A DNA stretch of 64,000 bases, taken from NCBI RefSeq assembly GCF_002994745.2, contig NC_037092.1, positions 83,744,824 to 83,808,823 of the forward strand. The letters run 5' to 3'. Below are positions 1 to 11,590 of this stretch, one piece after another. Source of the stretch: Rosa chinensis. Taxonomy: Eukaryota; Streptophyta; Magnoliopsida; Rosales; Rosaceae. The notes below the pieces were generated by a model that was given only the letters and a program-made list of their open reading frames with translations, was not told the DNA's origin and made no database searches. A program made the position numbers and the translations under genes. Position 1 is the first letter of the stretch; each line of letters opens with the position of its first letter.

Positions 1-475
1 GGCACAGTATCTATGAACAGCCTAAGTGAGGTTGAAAATTAAAGTTAAATAGACTCAGTGTAGACTTCTTTTACATGTGTAAAAATATTCATTGTGAAAA
101 TTCAAGATTCAATGGCCATGTGATATATGTAAGACAATCAATGCACTGTAAACAATTCTCATTCTTTTTATATTTGTAATAGTTGATCTTAATTTAAGTC
201 CAAAACAATATTTGATTAGTATGCAACAACAATCTCAATGAAAATAATGAGCCCACTATAAGCAATTCTCGTTCTTTTTATATTTGTAATAGTAGATCTT
301 AATTTCAGTCCTCATCAAAATTTGAACCCTAGCTGCTAGAGATTGGGAGAAAAAAAAAAAGTCTAACCTTCTCTCCTTCATCTCCTTCATTTTTTTTTAC
401 TTCCATGACACAAAGAGGCGTCATCATATAGGCCACACCTTTGAGATGTGGCATCAGTTTGATCATTTAGTTACT
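1..475. other. Intergenic, no gene seen
   Basis: AT-rich sequence without a supportable coding region. A short diverged duplication is visible: about 65 bp at 152-217 recur at 258-322, sharing a core around TTTTTATATTTGTAATAG. Nothing else is recognised. Confidence 0.6.
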
Positions 476-483
476 ATCAGAAG

Positions 484-1068
484 TAGGGCTGTCACTCAGT
501 CGGTTCGAATCGGTTATAGGTATTACCAACTTCAAAACCAAAGCTTTCGGTTTCAAAACTGAGTTACCAATTACCAATCAAAATTTTCGGTTGTTAATTA
601 TATCTACCAAATTCGGTATTACCGACTTTAGAACAACTAATTCTTTATAATATAAATTAGAATGAACAAAACTAGGTTTTTGAATTTTATAGTCATAAAC
701 TTTGTATTCATCTACTATTTATAGCTTTCTTTTGTATATATGATATCAAGTTTTAGCAATTTTCAATAAAACTAGGTTATTTAACCATCGTTGACTAAGT
801 TACTTAAAATACATATTAGTTCATACTATTATAAAAGTTTTTATGTTTATTTCTTAATATACATGTATGTGTATTGAAAACTGTAGTATATAAATCTAAT
901 ATTTAGATAATCGGTAGATTCGGTATTTACCAAAACCAAATCAACTTTTTCGGTAATTTTCGATTTCGGTTTTATCAGTCTCGGTTACCAAAAAGTCGGT
1001 TTACCAAACCTAAAACATCGGTTGGTATTCGGTCGGTTTGGTAATTACCAAACCAAGTGGCAGCCCTA
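484..1068. mobile_element. hAT-type MITE (585 bp)
   Basis: The terminal inverted repeats read TAGGGCTGTCACT on the left and, on the complement of the right end, TAGGGCTGCCACT. The flanks carry an 8-bp target duplication, ATCAGAAG at 476-483 and ATCAGAAA at 1069-1076, with one mismatch. An 8-bp duplication with TAGGG termini is typical of hAT elements. The interior is AT-rich, repeats short CGGTTT/ACCAAA blocks that can pair internally, and has no transposase, so the element is non-autonomous. Confidence 0.82.
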
Positions 1069-1076
1069 ATCAGAAA

Positions 1077-2310
1077 TGATTTGTAGATGGAGGGTGGATT
1101 TCAGAGAGGGAGCTGTTGAGATTGGTTAATTTGCAAGTGCAGTTCGGATATGTATGAAGCAATTCGAGAAATATGTGGTGATTAGTAGATCAGCAAGTGC
1201 ACATCGCGATTTGTGTGTTGTAGATCAACGTGGTCGAACCTACATATCATTATTGGCGGGTTGCTCCAGTATGGTGGCTTCTTTAAAGTTTATAGTTATC
1301 ATTTGTTTGAGATCTCTAGTTGTCTCTGGTTCTTATTATCTGTGTTCATAACTCAAATAGGCCCATATTCTTTCGAGTTAGTGTTGAAAATCATGAATTC
1401 TGGTGGTTACTTGAATTTGGGTAGCCGACCTGTTGTCAATAGGACCTAGTTTTTTGCTAACTAAAGACCGTGCGTTTCATCATCAACCTACATTATGTGA
1501 TCGGGAGATCCTGGATGTCTCAGCCAATAGTCTCTAATATGGTCACCTATCTTAGTTATTGCTGACTTCCTTTTGTTAATCTGACTCCATTAGTTGCTCA
1601 ATTTTGTCCTCGTTGTTGGATCTATTGACATATTAGTCTTTCATTTTTCGAGTGAGGATGTTTATTAAACTTAATTTATTGATGTTTGTCGTTAGTCCTG
1701 ATGACATTGGAATCAAACACAAATGTGAACAACACTGTATCCTTGATGTGGTGCGAAGGCGTTTTTGCCTACTATGAGGCGCACATATGAGGCCTAGAGT
1801 AGACACTTCAAGGACACATCATTATATGAAAAAAAAAAAATTGGAAGAAAAATCTAATACAGGAAAGATTATTGAGAGTCTTTCGAGCCAATAATCTTAC
1901 AAGATTGAAAGTTTTGAAAAATTTAGGTTATATGCACTAATAAGTTTAATAATTCCAAATACTCACAAGCAAGACTTACCTTCTTTCCTCTTTATAGTCA
2001 ATTTCTCTTGTTTTGGTGAACATGCATATCAAAAATTTTGCTGCATATAAGCCAAGGCTATCCAATAAATTGTAGATATATTTCTTTAACTCTGCTGGTC
2101 TTTGAAGTTTAAACTCTTCCCCTTGGGTCGTTCTCGAAGAAAGAAGGCTCTGAACTCTGAAGAATGATTTTGAGTTTATCTATATCTGCTTCGAACAAGT
2201 CTATGGCGTGGAAAAATAATTCTTTAGCGTCAACATCCTACCCCTAGAAGATCGATGCAGTAGTGAAGGATTTTTGACTTATAATTCGAATGTGTAAAAT
2301 CTTATACAGA
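1077..2310. other. Intergenic, no gene recognised
   Basis: Only short open frames occur here, for example two overlapping ones at 1154-1449. They have no recognisable domain, no consistent codon bias and no splice context. No repeat boundary is visible. Confidence 0.5.
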
Positions 2311-2609
2311 GCAATTTTCTTTTCTTTGAAAATTCAATCAGGAAGCACAAGATTATTTTCTTTCTTTGAGGTTAACTGCTTACACCGTTGTACTTTCCAC
2401 GGCCTCACAAATAGATCTTTTCCCCTTCTACGTCTTTACCCTCTCAATCTCACAAGTTGAGCAATTTTCTTTTATTTGAAAATTCAATCAGGAAGCACAA
2501 GATCATTAATTTTCTTTCTTTGAGGTTAACTTCTTACACCCTTGTAGTTCTCACGGCCTCACAAATAGATCTTTCCCCTTCTACTTTTACTCTCTCAATC
2601 TCACAAGTT
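2311..2609. repeat. 150-bp tandem duplication
   Basis: The stretch beginning GCAATTTTCTTTT at 2311 repeats at 2461, a period of 150 bp. Both units run through GGAAGCACAAGAT, GGCCTCACAAATAGATC and CTCTCAATCTCACAAGTTG. The units differ by scattered substitutions and small indels. No coding function is seen. Confidence 0.85.
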
Positions 2610-2913
2610 GTCTTCCTGGATCATTAGTTTGTATTTATTGGTGGATCTTCCTTAATTTTCAAGCAGGCCATGCACATTGCACGTTCCAAATTGCCCTTAA
2701 TTTATTTGGTGCTAAATCCATTCGAGTCACGAGCCACCAATCGAGTTACTCGCAATCCTCTATTCTATAGCATAAATTAAGAAGCAAAACTATCTTATAT
2801 CTACGCCCAGAAACTTGTGGGTCTAAGAAGATTGCAATGAATGAAAGTCTATGGCCTCTTCTTCGTGAGGGAGATGCCATTAGACTTCGTCTGTTTGAGT
2901 AATTATTATGATG

Positions 2914-3264
2914 GAAAATGATTTGTGGCCTCAATGCTAGGTGTCATGCCATGTCACATACACACATCATCTATTTGCCAAATCATGACATGTAATTCTT
3001 GAGCAAAAAGACTATCTTATCCTTCCAAAATCTAAATTATTTTGGTTTTCATCTAAAAATAAAATATATTATTTTGGTTTTTTTTTTCTTTTTTTTATTA
3101 TATATATAATTATATATATATATATATAATTCGTCAAAAAAAAATTATATACAAATGTGTTTGTGTGTATAAATATATATATATATATATAATTATATTA
3201 TATATGTATATATATAATTCGTACAGAAATTTATATATGTATATTCGATGTAGAATTAATATGG

Positions 3265-3295
<31 letters not shown>

Positions 3296-3660
3296 TAATG
3301 TCATAATTCTAACCCACAGAATTTTTAAAAAAAAATTTGATTAAAAAAAAGTCAAATTTAAAATTGATTCCACAAAAATTGAAAGAAAATATATTAATAT
3401 CTTAATTATAACCCATCAAATTTGGTAAATTGAAGTAATATTCAACTCTTTTAATAAATGAATTTAATAAAATTAATGGAAGATTACTTTACCTTACACT
3501 AACAAGTTAATTAGAAAAGTCAAAAATTAAATTGGATCCACAAAAATGGAAAGAAAATGTATTGAAATCATAATTAAAACCTATGAAATCTGGTAATTGA
3601 AGAGGTAAGAAAATATCATTAATAAATTGAATTGATAAAATTTTAGATTCCATCATTTCA
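2914..3660. repeat. Left arm of a long inverted repeat
   Basis: From about 2914 (GATTTGTGGCCTCAAT) inward, this segment matches the reverse complement of 21200-22098 in the same order: GTGTCAAGCCATGTCAC-like sequence, then AAAAAGACTATCTTATCC, then an AT-rich tract, then AATTTAATAAAATTAATGGAAG and CACAAAAATGGAAAGAAAATGTAT. The arms therefore belong to one element spanning about 19 kb, most of it later insertions. The outer left end is uncertain, because the right arm continues outward (GGGCAATGATATAGGG on its complement) with no match here. Class is unproven; long arms and a GGGCAATG terminus suggest a Mutator-like element. Confidence 0.7.
3063..3295. repeat. AT-rich simple repeats
   Basis: Several (TA)n runs interrupted by poly-T and AATTCGT-like blocks lie inside the left arm of the long inverted repeat. 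Matching (TA)n tracts occur in the right arm at about 21520-21880. Confidence 0.85.
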
Positions 3661-3893
3661 AAATTTCTCGATAATTTAATATTGTCTCATCCAAACGCAA
3701 CATTAGGAAGTGTTCCTTAAAGGTCAAGTGAGACTTCATTAATACAACTGTTCGTTTATTTTTACATGAAAAAACAATCATAATGTTGTTAATACTATGT
3801 AGAAATTCAATGAACAATAGGTGTATAACACAGCAATAATCAAAGAAAAAGTGCAATTAAGGAAGGTGTAAAATAGAAGTCATCGTCCACATT

Positions 3894-6800
3894 TTTTTTT
3901 TTTGAGGTAAAAGGAATTATATTAATGAATACGATTCAAATCGTACATGAGGGCATCCAGTAATAAGTCTGGAGCATTGACAAACCATTCATGATTGACA
4001 TTAGACTCAAATCCGTAACTGGCTAACCTATGAGCTACTGTATTAGCCTATCTAGAGACAAACCTGATGCTAGTACCTGCACTAACAGCTAGCAATCCTT
4101 GCACTTCAACCACCAAGGCCCTGAGTGGAGATAAATCCTCAAGTTCACTGTGAATAGCCACCACTGCGACCTGACAATCGCTTTCAATGACAGCGTTAGT
4201 AACTTCCAGAATTTGCAACAGCTATAAACCATGCTTCAGGGCCAGCAACTCAGAGTGTAAAGAAGAGCTTACAAACTCCACCTTATGTGCAAAAGCAGCA
4301 AGGAAGAGCCCTTGCGCGTTACGTACTACTCCCCCTGTACCCCCATAAGGAACATTCGGTAAGAAGGCCCCGTCTACATTCAGTTTCACCGAATCGCCAA
4401 CAGGAGGATCCCAATTCTTTTTTATCATTTGTCGACCGCGAACTGGGTTAGCTACCAAGTTAGCTTGCAGGTACTCATCATACCATGCTAAAGCTGATGC
4501 CACGATACCTGAGCTGGATTGGGATTGATTCCGCCAGAGAATGGCATTGCGGTTTCTCCACAGACTCCATAAAAGAATGAGCAACTTATCAAAAAGAGAT
4601 GAAGGCAACGAGGTTGTTCTCTCCAACAACCAATCTTTCCAGGATAAGCTAGAGGGAGAATTAGAGAAGGGAGGGTTTTGCCATATCTCCCTAGCAATGG
4701 AACATTCTCGAAATAGATGGTCAATAGACTCAACAGCTTGATTGCATACCACACACTGAATCTCACCTAGATACCCCTTCCTTGTCAAAGCCACCCTAGT
4801 AGGAAGAAGATTGTGTGCTGCACGCCAGCCAAATATGGCCACCTTTTTTGGAACCTTGGCCTTCCACAATGACTTCCAAAGTTGAAGGTAAGGATCTCCA
4901 CTTGAAGGTGCAGCAAATACATGTCCAATGGAAAATTCCCGGGCTATCGTATAAGCAGACTTGATCGAGAACCATCCCCTTTTATCATACTTCCAAGCAA
5001 CCTTATCGGAGCCGAACCTCCTGCTGAGGGGAATGGAGAGTACGTGCATGGCGGTCTCAACGTCAAAACATGCATAAACTGCCGCTTGGTCCCATGACCC
5101 AGTACTAACCTCTATCAAGTCCGAAACAAGTTCAAAAACAGTGTCCAGTGGTCGAACTATGGAATGAGCAGCCACATTAGGGATCCATTCATCTTCCCAA
5201 ATATTAACTGAAAGACCATTACCAATGCGCCAAAATAGGCCAGATTGAAGTATTGGTCTGGCTTCCATGATACTACGCCAAGAATAGGACGGGCGATCAC
5301 CCAAACTAGCTGTGAGAAAGGAATCAGTAGGATAGTAAAGAGCTTTGAATACCTGAGCCACAAGGGAGTTTGGGTTGGACAGAAGCCGCCACCCTTGTTT
5401 GGATAACATGGCAAGATTATGAGCGTAAAGGTGTTTAAAACCTAAGCCCCCACTTTTCTTTGGTATACACATGCGTTCCCATGACCTCCAGTGAATCTTG
5501 CGTTTGTCGTCAATGCTTCCCCAAAAAAACTGAGCACATAGTTGTTGTAGATCATCACAGAGGGATTTGGGGAATAAATAACAATTCATAACATAGTTTG
5601 GAAGAGCCTGAGCCACAACTTTAAGAAGAATTTCCTTCCCCCCTGCACTAAGAATCTTAGATCTCCAACTGATCAACTTCTTAGTAAGCCTCTCCTTCAA
5701 GTAAGCAAATATAGCTGTTTTATCATGCCCCACGTGAATAGGTAGTCCTAGGTACAGACCGTGTTCCTTCACACATTTAACTCCGAGAATAGATGCCAGA
5801 TGATTTTGGGAGTGAAAACTCACATTACCACTAAAAACCACGCTAGATTTCTCCAGGTTTATCTTCTGACCTGAGGCCCGAGCGTAGATTGATAGAATAT
5901 TCTTAAAGGCTTGACATTCTCGAACAGAAGCTTCCCCAAACAGAAAGCAATCATCAGCGAATAGTAGATGGTGAATGGTTGGGGCTGAAGGTGACATTTT
6001 AAGACCCCGAATTGCCCCAGTCTGCACAGCTGAAGACATCAAAGCAGAAAGGCCCTCTGCACAGAGAATAAACAGATATGGGGAAAGGGGATCCCCTTGT
6101 CTAATGCCCCGTGTTGGTAAAATAAATCCAGTAGGGTTACCATTAATGAGAATAGAGTAACTTACTGACTTGATGGAAGCCATAATCACATCCACCCAAG
6201 CTCGGCAGAAACCGAGTTTCACTAGGATAGCTTCCATATAACTCCACTCAAGCCTGTCATAGGCCTTGGAGATGTCCAACTTCAACGAAAAGAAACCTTC
6301 TGTTTGACGGCGAAGCTTTTTCATAAAATGGGCTACCTCCGTGGCAACTAAAGTATTATCTGAGATGAGTCGACCCGGGACAAAAGCACTTTGGAGTGGA
6401 GAAATAATACTCAGGAGAAGCTTTTTCAACCTGTTAGCAAGCACTTTGGAAGCTATTTTGTAGACCACATTACAGAGACCAATTGGACGCAAATCCGACG
6501 CAAACTGTGGCTCTTTGATCTTCGGAAGTAAAACAAGATGGGTGAAATTAGATTCCTGAGAAATCACTCCTGTATGAAGCACTTCACGGACTGCATTGCA
6601 GACGTCGAACTCAACCACGTCCCAAAAACGTTGGAAAAAATAGGGAGACATGCCATCCGGTCCCGGAGATTTTGATGGATGCATTTGGAACAAAGCTCGC
6701 TTTATCTCATCATCCGAGTAAGGAGCCATGAGTTCTGCATTCATGCTCTCTGTGACTCGAGGTGGAATGCTATCCAGTATCAAATCTGTAGCCACTTGAT

Positions 6801-8138
6801 CAGACTGCTCAGCCCGGAAAATGTTCTCATAATAACTAAGAAGAGTATTTTCCACATCACTAGGCTCACAGGTCCATTGGCCATCCTCGGTCATTAAACC
6901 CTTGATTCTATTTCTGCTTCTTCGATTCGATGCTTGTCGATGAAAGAAACTAGTATTTCGATTACCCTCCCGAAGCCACTGAACTTTGGAGCGCTGTCTC
7001 CAATATGTTTCATTGCTCGAAAGTAATTCATTGAGTCCAAACTGGAGGTTCCTGATCTCATCAAAGTGGGAATTTTGGTGATCAGTTTGCATAAGCACCT
7101 CCAACTTTCTTTGAACTAGCCTCAACTCAACTTGTCGTTGTTGGAAAGTCCCTTCATGCCATTTGAGGAACAAGGCTCCGGTTTGTTTGATCTTACGACC
7201 TACTTGGGCCATAGTCTCCCCCGTTGTAGGCAACATCCAACCTGTCTTGACCACATTCCTGCACTCTGCATGACTCAGCCACATTTCCTCAAAATGAAAG
7301 CGTCGAGGAGGGCGACCCTCTGGAGGCCGTTCAGGATTAACCTTAATGAGTAAAGGGCAATGATCCGACCGACTGAGAGGTAGAGTGAGCACACAGGAGA
7401 AAGGGTACAATTCTCTCCACTGGAAGTTCTGACATGCCCTGTCTAGGCGTTCTTTGGTGAATCGATTGGCCCATGTAAATCGAGCACCCACAAAACCCAT
7501 ATCCGTTAAACCACAATCCACCAGAGCTTGACGGAATCGGTTCATTTGGTGGACACTCCGCGCAGGGCCACCTGACTTGTCTGCCAGGCACAAGATTTCA
7601 TTGAAATCCCCGGCGACTAACCAGGGAAGGTGAACCTGTGCTGCTAGGGTTCTAAGTAGATTCCAAGTGGTTCTCCGATTTGCCGTTGTAGCCACTCCAT
7701 ATATGCCGGTGAAACGAAACACACCTTCTGAACCAACCTCTCCAACTTCTGCATAGATGTGGTTGTTCGAGTAACTCTGGAGACGTACAGGGATTTCATT
7801 CCTCCAGAAGAGACCCAGGCCCCGACAGTCATCAGCCCTTGGTGAACAGAGTACCCCATCGAAACCTATATGGCTACGAATAACATTGAGGAGATCTGGT
7901 GTAGCTAGGGTTTCAGACAGAAAAACAAGGCTGGGCTTTTGTTGGAGTACAATATTGACTAGGGCATCTTGGGTCTCGATATTGTTAAGACCCCGGCAGT
8001 TCCAGGTTAGAATTTTGAAACGCTGCATGGAGGAGTCAACGTGGTAGAGGTTGGAGGCAGCTAGGGTTTTGCTCGAGTCGAGAGGGAGGCTCTCTCTAGA
8101 TTTTTTTTTTTTTGATCGAGATACAAAACACTTTGTGT
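3894..8138 (-). mobile_element. 5'-truncated L1-type LINE with 17-bp target duplication
   Basis: A non-LTR retrotransposon on the minus strand. Its poly(A) tail appears as the T-run starting at about 3892. A 17-bp target-site duplication, AAGTCATCGTCCACATT, lies at 3877-3893 and 8139-8155. The element keeps the second open frame (endonuclease, reverse transcriptase, RNase H) but lacks ORF1, so it is truncated at the 5' end, next to an A-rich stretch (T-run at 8101-8113). It was inserted into the tandem array, and joining the flanks restores the array unit. Confidence 0.93.
3922..8028 (-). pseudogene. LINE ORF2: endonuclease, reverse transcriptase, RNase H
   Basis: The open frame on the minus strand runs from 8160 to 4222. 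Its first 44 codons come from the target duplication and the truncated junction, so the natural ORF2 part begins near the Met at 8028, just before the endonuclease motif TWNCRGLN. An APE-type endonuclease follows (GDFNEIL and SDHCPLL motifs), then a reverse transcriptase whose catalytic FADD box is encoded at 5950-5961. Next come a zinc-binding RVT region (CVVC, then HLFREC) and the start of an RNase H domain (LNVDGAF). The frame stops at TAG 4222-4224. The same frame continues past it with recognisable RNase H sequence to a second TAG at 4048-4050 and a TAA at 3922. Both internal TAGs stand where CAG would fit, consistent with C-to-T change at methylated DNA. The copy is probably inactive. 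Confidence 0.9.
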
Positions 8139-9929
8139 AAGTCATCGTCCACATTAACATTAAAGTCAGCTAACATATCTTACACGAACAAATAAGTAAT
8201 AAGTAGCTAATAATGAGCCAGTAAAGTTTACTGGGGACTTTTCCCTAATGGCGTATTTATACTGAAATGGAAATCATCATCCACACTGAAATTTAAAGTC
8301 AGCTAACATGTCTTATAGTAACAAATAAGTACTAAGTAGCCAATGACGAGCCGGTAGATTTCACTGGAGACCTTTACCTAATGGCATATTCACACTTAAA
8401 TAGAAGCCATCATCTACTGAAACTGAAAGAACTAACATGTTGATGGGAGCATAATTATGCGATGTTAATAACGTTAATCTCCATAATTTCTTTGTTAGTT
8501 TAGTGTATTTTCTAGTTATTTACGTTGTTTATTTGTTTTATAGGTATCTTAGAGCAAAGAAGGAGAAAAGAAGTAAAAGAGGGATTAAAAAGCAAAATCG
8601 GCAAATCTAAACCGCTGCATGCAATTGGTTCCTCGCATATTACAAATTGTGAGACACACAAGTGTGTCACCAAAAATTATATGCGAGCTTTATATTTGTT
8701 ATTATTTTTAATATACGAGGCTTCATTTACGTTACATATTCCATCTGCGTGGCTTGTATGTTTGTCGCATTTGAAATATGTGACACAATTTGTTCCTCAC
8801 ATATGACATCTTGTGAGACACTTAAGTGTGTTACAGATTGCTATATGCGAGACTTTATGTTTGTTACAATTTCTAATATACAAGGTTTCGTTTACGTTGG
8901 ATATTTCATTTGCGAGACTTATATGGTTGATCATTTTTTTGGTTGCAAAAAATAATTGCAAAGCTTTTTTTTTTTCTTAATTTCTTTTTATTTTATTTTC
9001 CTTTTTATTTTCAGTTTCTTTTTTCTTTTATTCTTTATCTTATTTTATTTACGTTTCCTTTTTGTCATATCGTATTATTTTTATTTTTCCGTATTTTGTA
9101 CAAAGTACAGGTATTTCGTATAATACTGCCAAAGAGATTTTCATCGATCGGAACCCAGATTTCATAGAGCCAAAATACCAGTTCCTTGGCTTCTCTCTTC
9201 TGTCTCGTGCAAGGCCAGATCCAGCAACCAGAAACGGATATTGAAAAAGATTCCAGAACCTCTGAAAAGCCTTTCAATTTTATCCCAAAATATCATGTTA
9301 GTTCCCAATCATATTAAACCATGGATTGAAATTAGGGTTCGAAGAAGGAAGCGGTGACCGTCGATTTTGACATCGCCATGCAATATTTCTTTATGCCAAT
9401 CTGACCCATACCCCTACAGATCAATCCAAATCTCTATAGAATAAATGGCTCAATTAAAAAACAAAATCTCAAATCTGAATACAGAAAACTCGATTTGAAT
9501 CTAAATTGTTTCAATACCTGATGATGAAGGCGATTGCAACCATCTTGATCTTCTGAGTTAAACGGAGTAAAGTCAGATCTGCTCTTTTGCAAAGAAAAGA
9601 AAGGAATTAAGAGAGGAAATAATAAAAGAAGGAAGAAGGGAAGTATGCAAATATGCAGACTATATGCATTGTATGCTTTGAAAGTTTGAAGTTTGACGTC
9701 TGAGATATAAGATTAAACTTGCATATCTCTTTTGCTAAAAAGGAGGAAAAGATTAAATTTATATATTTCATTTGAGATAAAAGCGGAAAAAATTAAATAT
9801 AAAATTTCCTTCTAATGTAAATGGTGCTAAATATTAAAATATTAAATTTCGTTTGAGATAAAAGAGGAAATTATCAAATGATAAAGTTAAAGGCACTGAT
9901 ATAAATGGTGCTAAATATTAAAAATTAAC

Positions 9930-10170
9930 TTTCCGATGTGCCACCGTTATTGTAAAATAAATAGAGTAGTCGATATGACACTCTTTGCTATTTGGTGCAT
10001 GTATGAATACATTGTAGTTATAGAGACTCCTATTATTATTCGGGAGGTCCTCTTGAGGTGCATTGTTGATTGTATTAAGAGGTTTAGGCACTATATCCCC
10101 CTTATGTATTCATCGGTTTCATTAATGAAGGCTTGAGGGTAGCCGCATAACTCTTATTCAAAAAAAAAAA
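9930..10170 (+). mobile_element. LINE 3' tail fragment
   Basis: The sequence ends CGGTTTCATTAATGAAGGCTT, then GGGTAGCCGC and an A-rich run at about 10160-10170. This is the usual style of a plant LINE 3' untranslated tail with poly(A). No coding portion remains. Confidence 0.45.
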
Positions 10171-10261
10171 TTCAAAAAATCAAAAGAATAGATTTTTTCC
10201 TCACTGAAATGGAAGGCATGCGGGTATAAGTATCTAGTAAGTAATATAAACTTGAGGAAGG

Positions 10262-10535
10262 CATATGGATCACTCCTCACTCAGATTCGCTTTAAGAAAT
10301 TTTATCCTTACTCGGATTCTCCTCGAGGGGATTTTTCTTCACCCAGATTTCCCTTGAGATGATTACTCCTCACCTATATTCGTCTTGAGAGGATTTCTCC
10401 TCACACAGATTTACCTTGAGTGAATTTCGCTTCATTCAAATCCGCCTTAAGAGGTTTCACCTCACCCAGATTCGCCTTGAGAGATTTTCGCCTTATTGAA
10501 ATCTGTCTTGGGAGATTTCACCTCGAGGCATTTTT
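10262..10535. repeat. ~34-bp degenerate tandem repeat
   Basis: About eight units share the pattern CTCACCCAGATTCGCCTTGAG followed by GGATTTCTCCT. It is non-coding and probably an internal or subterminal array of the inserted CACTA-like element. Confidence 0.75.
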
Positions 10536-10785
10536 TCCAAACAGATTGCGCTGCCACTTTATTAGGTCATTTCCTGATTAGAAATCGTTCTTACATTTTA
10601 CACCTCAATAAACCTCCATATTCTATAATGTATGTTTCTCTTCTCATATTTTACAGATATTTCTTCATTTTATCGGGATATATCCTAAATATCTATGATA
10701 TTTGATGATATCGGAGAAATTTCGCAGAAATAGTGGAAGATAAGATATCTTTCCTCTATGATATATCGATAGGTTGTGAGAAAGT

Positions 10786-11590
10786 ACAAGTTGTCATATA
10801 ATCATTAAGCGACAACTCATAGAAGTCGTCGCCTATTTGGTCTTTTGTAAGAAAATTAAAATTGTCATATAAACATTAACCGACGACTCGTACAAGTCGT
10901 CGTCTAATTGGTTTTCAGTGAGGGAGTTCAAGTTGTCATACAAAGATTAAGCGACAACTTGTAGAAGTCGTCACCTAATTAGTCTTTTGTAAGAAAATTA
11001 AAATTGTCACATAAACATTAACCGGCAACTGATAGAAGTCGTCGCCTAATTGGTTTTTAGCGAGGAATTTCAAGGTGTCACGTAAACATTAAGCAACAAC
11101 CCGTTGAGGTTGTCGCCTAATTGGCCTTTTGCGAGAAAATTAAAGTTGTCACAGAAACATTAACCGACAACTAGTAAAAGTCGTCGCCTAATTAGTTTTC
11201 AGTGAGGAATTTCAAGTTGTCACATAAACATTAAGTGACAATCTGTTAAAGTTGTCGCCTAATTGATTTTCAGCGAGGAAACTAAGGTTGTTACATAAAC
11301 ATTAACCGACAACTCACAGAATTTGTCGCTAATACAGTTTTAAGGGACAAAAATCTAGTTGTCACATAAACATTAAATGACAATTGGTAGAAATTGTCGC
11401 CTAATTAACATTTTTCGAGGAATTGGGTGTCGCATAATGTCATATGGGCGACAACTGTCAATTTCTCGCAAATACCTACTTTATGCAACAAATTGGTTGT
11501 TGCCGATGAGATCATGTGCGACAACTGAAATTTCCTCGTATTTACCAAGCTTTTGCTACGTATTTTAGGTTGTCACAATGAAATTCCTCG
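10786..11590. repeat. ~70-bp subterminal repeats of the CACTA-like element
   Basis: At least ten diverged units carry GTTGTCACATAAACATTAAGC, GACAACTCGTAGAAGTCGTCG and CCTAATTGGTTTTCAGCGAGG. Each unit holds a short palindrome in which GCGAC pairs with GTCGC. Such clustered, inverted short motifs near the end of CACTA elements are known binding sites for the element's DNA-binding protein. The array runs right up to the GTAGTG terminus. Confidence 0.75.

Larger units (their letters stand above)
3861..8440. repeat. Left part of a ~105-135 bp tandem array (split by a LINE)
   Basis: The repeated unit contains ACATGTCTTACACGAACAA, AAGTACTAAGTAGCCAAT, GAGCCGGTAGA, CACTGGAGACCTTT and AATGGCATATTCACACT. 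Two to three units lie at 8156-8440, and a partial unit at 3861-3893 is cut off by the LINE. The array resumes at 20423 on the far side of the LTR retrotransposon. Spacing between ACATGT landmarks here is 129-133 bp. It appears to be the internal tandem array of the long inverted-repeat element. Confidence 0.75.

Noticed and set aside
3063..3300. Replication origin or matrix-attachment region in AT-rich tracts
   Set aside because: AT richness alone is not evidence; the tracts are simple repeats inside transposon arms.
10786..11590. CRISPR-like or centromeric satellite array
   Set aside because: Units are diverged, contain palindromes and abut a CACTA terminus, which is the pattern of subterminal repeats. 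CRISPR arrays do not occur in plant nuclear DNA.
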